DNA from: Collimonas silvisoli
Lineage (GTDB): Bacteria > Pseudomonadota > Gammaproteobacteria > Burkholderiales > Burkholderiaceae_D
Assembly (NCBI RefSeq): GCF_018305005.1
Contig: NZ_JAGQEG010000040.1
Span: forward strand, 1 to 47,160
Length of the DNA stretch: 47,160 nucleotides
Reading direction: 5' to 3'
Position 1 is the stretch's first letter, and each line of letters opens with the position of its first letter. The translations under genes were made by a program, and so were the position numbers. The notes under the pieces are model-generated. The model was not told where the DNA came from. It searched no databases and saw only the letters and a program-made list of their open reading frames with translations. This document shows, piece by piece, positions 40,334 to 47,160 of the stretch.

Positions 40334-41338
40334 ATGTCCAATCTTGAGGCAACCGCAACCAGCTCTGCAGACAGCCCTTTCCATAGCGGCGAACGCGCAG
40401 TCCAGCAACGCGTCGGCGTGCTTGAAAAAATGGCGAGCCGCGCTCAGGTGATCCGCAGTTTCATGCCGGACCAGCATCGCGAATTTTTTCAGCAATTGCC
40501 GTTCATGATCGTCGGCAGCATCGATCGCCGGCAACAACCGTGGGCGTCGATAGTGACAGGCGCGCCCGGCTTCGTGACCTCGCCCGACGCCGAACATCTG
40601 ACGATACACGCGTATGCCTTGGCGGCCGACCCGCTGCAGCAGAACCTGGCCGACCACGCCGCCATCGGCTTGCTGGGAATCGAACCGCATACCCGCCGCC
40701 GCAATCGCATGAACGGCAAGGTCGAAAAATCAAGCGCCGCAGGATGGACGCTGAAAGTCGAGCAGAGCTTCGGCAACTGCCCGAAATACATCCAGGCGCG
40801 CCGCCCCAGCCTGGTCGAGGACGCTGCCGCATCGGCGCCGGTGGTCCATCGAAGCGAACAGCTCGATGCGGCGATGCAAGAACTGATCGCCAGCGCAGAC
40901 ACTTTCTTCATTGCGACTGCGTATTTGGGTAAATCCATGGACAATCCAACGACCCCCAGCGAAGCAAACAATCGTCAACACGGGGTTGATGTCTCACACC
41001 GCGGCGGCAAGCCCGGCTTTGTCCGCATCGACGACGCCAGGACGCTGACGGTGCCTGATTTCGTCGGCAATTTTTTCTTCAACACCATCGGCAACCTGGT
41101 TGAACATCCGCGCGCCGGCCTGCTGTTCATCGATTTCGCCAGCGGCGATCTGTTGTATCTGGCGGTCAGCGCCGAGCTGATCTGGGACGGCCCTGAAGTC
41201 GCCGCCTTCAAGGGCGCCGAACGCCTGCTACGCTTCCATGTGGAGCAGGCGATACGGGTCGAAGCTTCCTTGCCCCTGCGCTGGAGCGCGGCAGAACAAT
41301 CGCCGGCGCTGGCGCCAATGGGCTCCTGGCAGGCATGA
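40334..41338 (+). CDS. Pyridoxamine 5'-phosphate oxidase-family FMN-binding protein
   Basis: Protein of 334 aa. The split-barrel, FMN-binding PNPOx-like region runs about 45-310: EFFQQLPFMIVGSIDRRQQPWASIVTGAPGF, HRGGKPGFVRIDDARTLTVPDFVGNFFFNTIGNLVEHPRAGLLFIDF. It is larger than PNPOx itself (about 215 aa) and matches the two-barrel proteins often fused or linked to ferredoxin reductases. Substrate unknown. GAGGAGG at 40320-40326 is a strong ribosome binding site. 54 bp after the GST gene; likely co-transcribed and part of the TetR regulon. Confidence 0.78.
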   Translation: MSNLEATATSSADSPFHSGERAVQQRVGVLEKMASRAQVIRSFMPDQHREFFQQLPFMIVGSIDRRQQPWASIVTGAPGFVTSPDAEHLTIHAYALAADPLQQNLADHAAIGLLGIEPHTRRRNRMNGKVEKSSAAGWTLKVEQSFGNCPKYIQARRPSLVEDAAASAPVVHRSEQLDAAMQELIASADTFFIATAYLGKSMDNPTTPSEANNRQHGVDVSHRGGKPGFVRIDDARTLTVPDFVGNFFFNTIGNLVEHPRAGLLFIDFASGDLLYLAVSAELIWDGPEVAAFKGAERLLRFHVEQAIRVEASLPLRWSAAEQSPALAPMGSWQA

Positions 41339-41375
41339 AAAAAGCCGGCTGCCTGTTTCCAGAGCAGCCGGCTTT
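41335..41375. terminator. Terminator between convergent genes
   Basis: AAAGCCGGCTGC (41341-41352) and GCAGCCGGCTTT (41364-41375) form a perfect 12-bp stem with an 11-nt loop. On the minus strand the stem is followed by a T-run (A-run at 41336-41343 on the plus strand), so it terminates the phosphoesterase gene; it may act in both directions. Confidence 0.85.
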
Positions 41376-41439
41376 CCGAGACCAGACTGAACGCCGATCC
41401 GCTACGGAACCAGCGCTATTTCAGCAATCCATCAGCGAA

Positions 41440-43587
41440 TTACTCCTGCGGCACCGGCGTCAATGCACCAGTCAAATCGCCCATCGGCTTGCCGCCGTTC
41501 GCCACCAGCGCCTTGTCGCGCGCGGTGATGCCAGGCAGTACCGGCAGCGCATAGCGCTTGGTGATGAAGCGCAGGATGGAGGCGGTATCGTATTGCGTGT
41601 GATCGACGAAACCCTTCTTCGCGTACGGCGACACCAGGATAGCCGGCAAGCGGGTGCCCGGACCCCAGCGATCGCCCTTCGGCGGCCCTACGTGATCCCA
41701 GAAACCGCCGTTTTCGTCGTAAGTCACCACGATCAGCATGTGCTTCCATTGCGGGCTGGCTTGCAGCTTGGCGATCACGTCTGCGATATGGGCGTCGCCG
41801 TCGGCGACGTTGGCATAGCCGGGATGCTGGTTCAAATTACCTTGCGGTTTGTAGAACGCCACTGCTGGCAGTTTGCCGGCGGTGGCATCCTGCAAGAACG
41901 ACGCATCGAAATCCTTCAGATGGCTGGCACGTTCTGCCGCGCCGGCCGTGGTCGCCGGATCGAAGCGGCTATAGTAATTGAACGGCTGGTGATGCGGCTG
42001 GAACTGCGTCTTGCCGCTGTAGATGACGCTGCGCGTGGCGTTCGGTGCGTCCGCCACGGCGGCATTCCAGGCGCCGGCATACCAGGCCCAATCGACGCCC
42101 TTGACCGTCAACTGATCGCCGATGGTGGTTTGGGTCTGGATTGGCAGGGTAGTGGCCTTGCTCGGATCGGCATACGCAGCAACTGTGGCAGCCGCATTAC
42201 CGCTCGGCTGAAACGGCGGCTGCATGGTATTGACCGCATAGAACATGCCGGATGCATCTTTCGGCGTAAGGGTGCTGTCTTTTTGATAGACCGGTGCACC
42301 GTTCAGGACCGAAGTCGGCATGCCGGTGCCAGGGGTCAGCCCGATCAGATTGCCGTTGGCATCCAGATTGACGGCCGAGATATTGTTCTTGGCAGGCGAA
42401 GTGGCGGCGTCGGCGTTCGGATAGGTCGGGGCGCAGGCGCAGATCAGATATTGATGGGTCAGGAAGGAGCCGCCGAAGGTGCCCATGAAGAAATTATCGG
42501 CCAGCGTGTATTGCTTGGCAATGTTCCACAGCTTCATGCTGCTGCCGTCGTAATAGCCCATGCTGAGGCCGCCGGCATCGGAGTACGCGGTGAATTTATC
42601 GTTCTTGCCGCCGTTGATCTGCATCTGGTTATTGTAGAAACGATGCACCAGATCGCGGGTGATGACCGACGCCGGCATCGTGATCGGGCTCTTCGGATCG
42701 TCGATCTGGAACGGCGCGTTTGGCAGATTGGCCGATTGCGCCTGAGTGATGACCGTGCTCTGGCCGGCCAGGGTCATGCCGCCCCAGGTAGGGGGCAAGA
42801 CCGGCAAGGTGCTGCCGTCGAAGTCTTTTTGCGGTACGTAGCTGGAGGTGGAAGTCGGATTGACGCCGGGAATGCCGTTGGCGCCGGGGAACAGGCCGTA
42901 CAGATTGTCGAAGCCGCGGTTTTCAGCAAAGATCACCACCACGTTCCGGATTTTTCTCATCGCCAGCGCGCTGCCCAAAGAGCGGCCGAAATCATCGTTG
43001 TCGCCATTGGTCACTGCATCTGCAATGGCGTCGTTGATTTCCGCAGCTTCGGCCTTCAGCTTGGCCAGGTCATCGGCGCCGAGCTGGTTGATATCGGTCA
43101 GCAGGTTGGCTTCAGCGGTACCGATTTTGGCAGCCAGTTTCTTGCTGGCGTCGGCGAAATCGCCGCCGTTGGCGTCCATCGCTGTCGCCAGCTCGGTCGA
43201 AATCGCACTGACGAATGCGCTGCGTCCGACGGGAGCGCGGAACACCAGTTTCTGCGTCACGGCGCTGCCTTTGTCGCCCAGCAGCTCATGGCGGGTGGCG
43301 TTGGCGTCGATAATGGCTACGACCGCGCCCTGGCCTTTGAGTGAGTACGAACCATCGGCCGCAGTCTTGACTACCGGCGATGTGGCGTCGCACGTCGCTT
43401 TCTTGATCTTGTCTTCGAAGCAGACTTGCGCGTTTTCATAGTAGCTGCCGGTCACTTTGCCGGTAGTCACCGCGCCGCTATCGCTAACCGAGCCGCCGCC
43501 GCCGCATGCGCTCAAGCCGGCTGACATAGCCACCGTCGCTACCGCAATCGGCAACCGCTTTATAGTCCGCTTCATAGTCCGCTCCAT
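41440..43587 (-). CDS. Lipoprotein phosphoesterase (acid phosphatase/phospholipase C family)
   Basis: Exported protein of 715 aa. A lipoprotein signal (IAVATVAMSAGLSAC with lipobox LSAC, then GGGG) precedes about 180 residues of N-terminal domain. The PF04185 catalytic domain starts at about 210: VVVIFAENRGFDNLYGLFPG (ENRxFD metal/phosphate site), and continues with GGFWDHVGPP and PAILVSPYAKKG. Relatives include acid phosphatase AcpA and phospholipases C. GGGAGGG lies 4 bp before ATG 43587. The start region holds three tandem 12-bp units, giving a second in-frame ATG at 43575. Confidence 0.85.
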   Translation of the reverse strand: MERTMKRTIKRLPIAVATVAMSAGLSACGGGGSVSDSGAVTTGKVTGSYYENAQVCFEDKIKKATCDATSPVVKTAADGSYSLKGQGAVVAIIDANATRHELLGDKGSAVTQKLVFRAPVGRSAFVSAISTELATAMDANGGDFADASKKLAAKIGTAEANLLTDINQLGADDLAKLKAEAAEINDAIADAVTNGDNDDFGRSLGSALAMRKIRNVVVIFAENRGFDNLYGLFPGANGIPGVNPTSTSSYVPQKDFDGSTLPVLPPTWGGMTLAGQSTVITQAQSANLPNAPFQIDDPKSPITMPASVITRDLVHRFYNNQMQINGGKNDKFTAYSDAGGLSMGYYDGSSMKLWNIAKQYTLADNFFMGTFGGSFLTHQYLICACAPTYPNADAATSPAKNNISAVNLDANGNLIGLTPGTGMPTSVLNGAPVYQKDSTLTPKDASGMFYAVNTMQPPFQPSGNAAATVAAYADPSKATTLPIQTQTTIGDQLTVKGVDWAWYAGAWNAAVADAPNATRSVIYSGKTQFQPHHQPFNYYSRFDPATTAGAAERASHLKDFDASFLQDATAGKLPAVAFYKPQGNLNQHPGYANVADGDAHIADVIAKLQASPQWKHMLIVVTYDENGGFWDHVGPPKGDRWGPGTRLPAILVSPYAKKGFVDHTQYDTASILRFITKRYALPVLPGITARDKALVANGGKPMGDLTGALTPVPQE

Positions 43588-43759
43588 AAGCCCTCCCCGG
43601 GCAATAAAAAGCGTCATCGTATGCCTCGAATATTTCAACTGTGTGAAATCGCGGTGCCGAACACGCAATATTTTTCATCGAAGAATGTGTCATCGTTCTG
43701 TCACAGAGCGGTGCTAGTCTTGGCTCCCATTCTTGCCCCCACACTTTACTTTCCATCCC

Positions 43760-45025
43760 ATGCAACCAGCGGTCATTGCATCTCTCGGCGCGACAGTCGC
43801 GCTTCTCCTGAGCGGCTGCGGCCAGCAGCTGGCGGACGCCGAGGTAGCGGCACGCCAGCCGGCCGTTCCGGCCCACGTTGGCGCCACCTACGCACCAACG
43901 CTGAAAAAGCAGCCGTCGGTGGCCGACATGACTGCACTGGGCCGCACCATGTTCTCCGATCCTTCGCTGTCGGCCTCGGGCAAGATGTCTTGCGCCACCT
44001 GCCATAGTCCCGAGCATGCGTTCGGGCCGCCGAATGATCTGGCGGTGCAGCTCGGCGGCAAGGAAATGAAAACGCTGGGCACGCGCGCAGTGCCTTCCTT
44101 GCGGTATATACAGAATGTGCCGGCCTTCACCGAACATTTCCACGATGACGACGGCGACGACAGCATCGACGCCGGCCCCACCGGCGGCCACAACTGGGAC
44201 GGCCGCGCGCCATCCGCCCACGACCAGGCGCGGATCCCGCTGTTGTCGATGCACGAGATGGGCAATGCGAATCCAGCCGAGGTGGTGGCGAAGCTGAAAA
44301 AAGCCAGTTACGTCGCGCAATTCCGCGCTACCTTCGGCGAAGATATTTTCGACAATCAGGAACAAGCCTTCAAATGGGCGCTGATGGCGCTCGAAGTATT
44401 CCAGGAAAGCCCGACCGAGTTTTATCCGTACAACAGCAAGTACGACGCCTTTTTGCGCCAGCAAACCCAGCTCAGCAAACAAGAGATGAACGGCCTGCGC
44501 CTGTTCAACGATCCGGCCAAAGGCAATTGCGCTTCATGCCATATCAGCGAAATCTCGGCCAGCGGAGCGTTTCCGCAATTTACCGATTACGGCCTGATCG
44601 CCATCGGCGTGCCGCGCAACAAACATATCCCGGCCAACGCCGATCCCAAATATTTCGATATGGGTTTATGCGGCCCGGACCGCACCGATCTCAAGGACAA
44701 GACCGAGTACTGCGGCATGTTCAAGACGCCGTCCCTGCGCAACGTCGCCACGCGCCAGGTGTTTTTCCATAACGGCGCGTTCACCAGCCTGGAACAGGTG
44801 ATGAAATTTTATGTGCAGCGCGATACCCAGCCGCAGAAATGGTATCCGCGCGATACAGACGGCAGTGTGCGCAAGTACGACGATCTGCCGCAGGAATATC
44901 GCGGCAACGTCAATGTGGAAGCGCCGTTTGACCGCAAGCCAGGCGACAAGCCGGCGCTGACGGATGGCGAGATCAAGGATGTCATCGCCTTTCTGAAAAC
45001 CCTGAACGACGGTTATCGGCCATAA
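43760..45025 (+). CDS. Di-haem cytochrome c peroxidase/MauG-family lipoprotein
   Basis: Exported protein of 421 aa. The signal peptide ends in lipobox LLSGC (C20), so it is probably membrane-anchored in the periplasm. Two haem c sites are seen: CATCH at 78-82 and CASCH at 257-261. The N-terminal block TALGRTMFSDPSLSASGKMSCATCHSPEHAFG and the C-terminal FKTPSLRNVATRQVFFHNGAFTSLEQVMKFY are typical of bacterial CCP/MauG proteins. Substrate may be hydrogen peroxide or a protein side chain. Divergent from the phosphoesterase (172-bp gap). Confidence 0.88.
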   Translation: MQPAVIASLGATVALLLSGCGQQLADAEVAARQPAVPAHVGATYAPTLKKQPSVADMTALGRTMFSDPSLSASGKMSCATCHSPEHAFGPPNDLAVQLGGKEMKTLGTRAVPSLRYIQNVPAFTEHFHDDDGDDSIDAGPTGGHNWDGRAPSAHDQARIPLLSMHEMGNANPAEVVAKLKKASYVAQFRATFGEDIFDNQEQAFKWALMALEVFQESPTEFYPYNSKYDAFLRQQTQLSKQEMNGLRLFNDPAKGNCASCHISEISASGAFPQFTDYGLIAIGVPRNKHIPANADPKYFDMGLCGPDRTDLKDKTEYCGMFKTPSLRNVATRQVFFHNGAFTSLEQVMKFYVQRDTQPQKWYPRDTDGSVRKYDDLPQEYRGNVNVEAPFDRKPGDKPALTDGEIKDVIAFLKTLNDGYRP

Positions 45026-45058
45026 AAAAGCTCATGGCTTATCCATGAGCCTGTTTTC
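45024..45058. terminator. Bidirectional terminator
   Basis: GCTCATGG (45030-45037) and CCATGAGC (45043-45050) form an 8-bp stem with a 5-nt loop. An A-run lies before it (45024-45029) and a TTTT after it, so it can end both the di-haem gene on the plus strand and asdA on the minus strand. Confidence 0.82.
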
Positions 45059-45066
45059 TGCCGGCC

Positions 45067-46662
45067 TTACTTGTTGTTGCCGGCAGCTTTCTCAAACTGC
45101 GCATGGTATTCCTGCGCCAGCTTGCGAATCGCCTTGCCGATGTTGGCATAGTCGTATTCGTTCAGATTGGCCAGCGAGACCCGCGCCGACGCATGCGCCG
45201 TGCCAAAGCCGCGGCCTGGCAACAGGATGACGCCGGTTTCTTGCGCCAACCGGAACAGCGCTTCGTTCGGCTTCAAACGCTGCACCATCCACTTGGCGAA
45301 ATCGGCGCCGTACATTTGCGTGGCCAGCGTTTCCATATCGAGCAGGTGATAGTAGCTGACCGAATCGACGTCGACCGGCAGCGGCAAGCCCAGCGCCTGG
45401 TACAACGCTTCCTTGCGGCGCAAGACGATGCGCTTCATCGCATTCTTGTAATACTCCGGCTCGTCCATCAGCGAATACAGGGAGAACAAGGTCATCTGCG
45501 CCTGCACCGGGGTCGACACGCCGGCAGTATGGTTGAGCGCCACGGTGCGGCTGTCGGCCACCAGGCGGTCGATGAATTTCAGGGCGCGCGGTTCGGTGGT
45601 GATCGAGTTGTAGCGCAGATCGAGCTCCTTGCGGCGCGCCTCCGGCAGCGCGGCGATCTTGTCGTCCAGGATATTCTTTTCGTGGGTGGCGATCACCCCC
45701 ATGCGCCAGCCGGTAGCGCCGAAATACTTGGAGAACGAATACACCAGGATGGTGTTGTACGGACAGATGGCAAACAGGGAAACGAAGTTGTCGGCGAAAG
45801 TGCCGTACACATCGTCGGTGAGAATGATCAGGTCGGGACGTTGCTTGATGATCTCGGCGATATACGCCAAGGTCTCGTCATTGATCTTGACCGACGGCGG
45901 ATTGCTCGGGTTGACCAGGAAAAACGCCTTGACCTTGGGATCGAGCAGCTTGTCGAGTTCCTTCTTGCTGAACTGCCAGTTGTTCTCCGGCGGCGCGTCG
46001 ATCATCAGTTCGACCAGCTGGTAATCGTTCAGGTGCGGGATTTCGATATACGGCGTGAAAATCGGCATGCCGAGGGCGATGGTGTCGCCGGCCTTGAGCA
46101 GATGGTTTTCGCGCAGGCTGTTGAAAATGTAAGTCATGGCGGCGGTGCCGCCTTCGACCGCGTACATGTCGAAATTGCCGACAAACGGCTGCCGGCCGAT
46201 CATCTCGCGACGGATGTACTGGCCGACAATCTTCTCGCTCAGGCGCAGCATGCGGTCCGGCACCGGGTAGTTGCAACCGAGGATGGCTTCGCACATCTCG
46301 TAGATGAAAGCGCCGGCCGACAGGCCCAGCTGGTCGCGCACATAGGACACGGCAGCTTCAATGAAACGAATCCCGTCGACGCCGGCATTGGCTTTGGTGA
46401 AAATCTCGAAACGCGCCTCGATGCCGTCCCGTTGCGGGAAGCCGCCGACGCCATCCATATAGATATAGGAGCGCTCGGCTTCGCTCATGGCAAACAGGCC
46501 GAACTGGAAAAAGCCGTGACGCGGCGTGGTCGCCAGGAAATTCGGATTGCCGCGGCCGGCGTTGAGCATGGCGCGGTCGGTGGTCGAGGCCACCTGGATC
46601 AAGGCATCTTTCAATTCAAACGGGCTAAGCAGTGCAAGTTTGTCCGGGTTGCTGAAATCCAT
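45067..46662 (-). CDS. asdA: Aspartate 4-decarboxylase
   Basis: PLP-dependent enzyme of 531 aa converting L-aspartate to L-alanine and CO2. It is an unusually large fold-type I aminotransferase relative, and the length and blocks are diagnostic: NAGRGNPNFLATTPRHGFFQFGLFA near 35, YAVEGGTAAMTYIFNSL, LVNPSNPPSVKI, TDDVYGTFAD, and the PLP lysine in SFSKYFGATGWRMG. GGAG lies 7 bp before ATG 46662. It forms a pair with the AspT antiporter upstream; the two together run an electrogenic aspartate/alanine exchange that builds proton-motive force. Confidence 0.94.
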   Translation of the reverse strand: MDFSNPDKLALLSPFELKDALIQVASTTDRAMLNAGRGNPNFLATTPRHGFFQFGLFAMSEAERSYIYMDGVGGFPQRDGIEARFEIFTKANAGVDGIRFIEAAVSYVRDQLGLSAGAFIYEMCEAILGCNYPVPDRMLRLSEKIVGQYIRREMIGRQPFVGNFDMYAVEGGTAAMTYIFNSLRENHLLKAGDTIALGMPIFTPYIEIPHLNDYQLVELMIDAPPENNWQFSKKELDKLLDPKVKAFFLVNPSNPPSVKINDETLAYIAEIIKQRPDLIILTDDVYGTFADNFVSLFAICPYNTILVYSFSKYFGATGWRMGVIATHEKNILDDKIAALPEARRKELDLRYNSITTEPRALKFIDRLVADSRTVALNHTAGVSTPVQAQMTLFSLYSLMDEPEYYKNAMKRIVLRRKEALYQALGLPLPVDVDSVSYYHLLDMETLATQMYGADFAKWMVQRLKPNEALFRLAQETGVILLPGRGFGTAHASARVSLANLNEYDYANIGKAIRKLAQEYHAQFEKAAGNNK

Positions 46663-46738
46663 GCTGATACTCCTTATTCGATAGGTGGGTCCGCCGCGGC
46701 GGATCGGTAAGCTCAAATGTTGACGCTGCCAGATACCA

Positions 46739-47160
46739 TCAGACCAAGGCCACGACCAGCGGACCCAGCAAAGTCAGAAACACATTAGCCAAGGCATAGG
46801 TGATGGCAAAGGGCACGGTAGGAATCGCGTTTTCCGCTTTATCCAGCACTTCGCCGAAAGCCGGATTGGCGCTGCGTGAACCGGCGAGGGCGCCGGCGAG
46901 CACCGCCGTATTGTTGTAGCGCAGTATGTAACGCCCGATCAGCATGGTCAGTATCATCGGCAAAATGGTCACCACCACGCCGACCCCGAAGATAGTGAAA
47001 CCTTGCTGCCTGACAGTCTGCACCGCCTGCAAACCGGAAGACAAACCGACCACCACCACGAAACCGGCGAGGCCGAGGTCTTTCAGGATTTGCACCGCGC
47101 CGGCAGGCATGGCGCCGAAAGACTGATGCTTGGAACGGAACCAGCCAAACAGCAGGCCGG
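46739..47160 (-). CDS. aspT: Aspartate:alanine antiporter, partial (C-terminal end)
   Basis: The frame is open to the window end, so this is the last 139 or so residues of a protein of about 560 aa. The visible part has several hydrophobic segments (FVVVVGLSSGLQAV, FGVGVVVTILPMILTMLIGRYIL, PFAITYALANVFLTLLGPLVVALV) and the AspT/AspAl-Ex signature GALAGSRSANPAFGEV. Exchanges aspartate for alanine across the inner membrane, and pairs with the decarboxylase 76 bp downstream. Confidence 0.88.
   Translation of the reverse strand, partial: GLLFGWFRSKHQSFGAMPAGAVQILKDLGLAGFVVVVGLSSGLQAVQTVRQQGFTIFGVGVVVTILPMILTMLIGRYILRYNNTAVLAGALAGSRSANPAFGEVLDKAENAIPTVPFAITYALANVFLTLLGPLVVALV

Noticed and set aside
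41335-43344. Open frame of about 670 codons opposite the phosphoesterase gene
   Set aside because: Antisense shadow; the minus-strand frame has a lipoprotein signal, ribosome binding site and catalytic motifs.

Overview
The window reads as a chromosomal segment of a GC-rich betaproteobacterium, most likely Burkholderiales/Oxalobacteraceae near Collimonas, Janthinobacterium or Herbaspirillum. This is inferred from gene families and codon bias (PcaF/PcaIJ/CatBCA style, NirBD-NasA order, a Janthinobacterium-type jqs quorum-sensing locus), not from a search. No tRNA, rRNA, CRISPR or phage genes were seen.

Left part (1-4.5 kb): oligopeptidase A (prlC), a DUF1348/NTF2-like protein divergent from a LysR gene that has lost its middle, and an MFS exporter. 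At 4.5-13.1 kb lies a complete assimilatory nitrate module on the minus strand: nitrate/nitrite transporter, NirB, NirD, an FAD-dependent electron-transfer protein and molybdenum nitrate reductase NasA. Its 310-bp control region holds a near-consensus sigma-54 promoter, an NtrC-like enhancer site, and a leader with two AACGGC hexaloop hairpins, the second overlapping an intrinsic terminator. This is the architecture of ANTAR-protein antitermination.

At 13.1-16.9 kb there is a LysE exporter divergent from a WYL regulator, a ProQ/FinO RNA chaperone, a 155-bp MITE-like element, a short IS5-type transposase-domain protein and an isochorismatase-like hydrolase.

At 17-31 kb is a full aromatic catabolic island: a two-subunit Rieske dioxygenase of anthranilate type with an unusual fused Rieske-ferredoxin/FNR reductase, catB-catC-catA, an aromatic-acid symporter, pcaD, pcaIJF, and three regulators (IclR/PcaR-like, AraC/AndR-like, LysR/CatR-like). 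Together these would take anthranilate through catechol, muconate and 3-oxoadipate to acetyl-CoA and succinyl-CoA. The catB/dioxygenase intergenic region has a perfect ATAC-N7-GTAT LysR site and an AraC-type tandem repeat beside a TTGACA box.

At 31-36.8 kb is an HxlR/NAD(P)-binding oxidoreductase pair, then the most interesting locus: an alpha-hydroxyketone autoinducer synthase (CqsA/LqsA/JqsA family) divergent from a sensor kinase, a response regulator, and a LuxR-family protein whose AHL-binding pocket is altered. At 36.8-41.3 kb are an orphan PL5 alginate lyase, a small membrane protein and a MarR regulator sharing a duplicated operator, and a TetR/GST/PNPOx-like set with a palindromic TetR operator. 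The right end (41.4-47.2 kb) has a lipoprotein phosphoesterase, a di-haem cytochrome c peroxidase-like lipoprotein, and the aspartate 4-decarboxylase/AspT antiporter pair, the latter cut by the window end.
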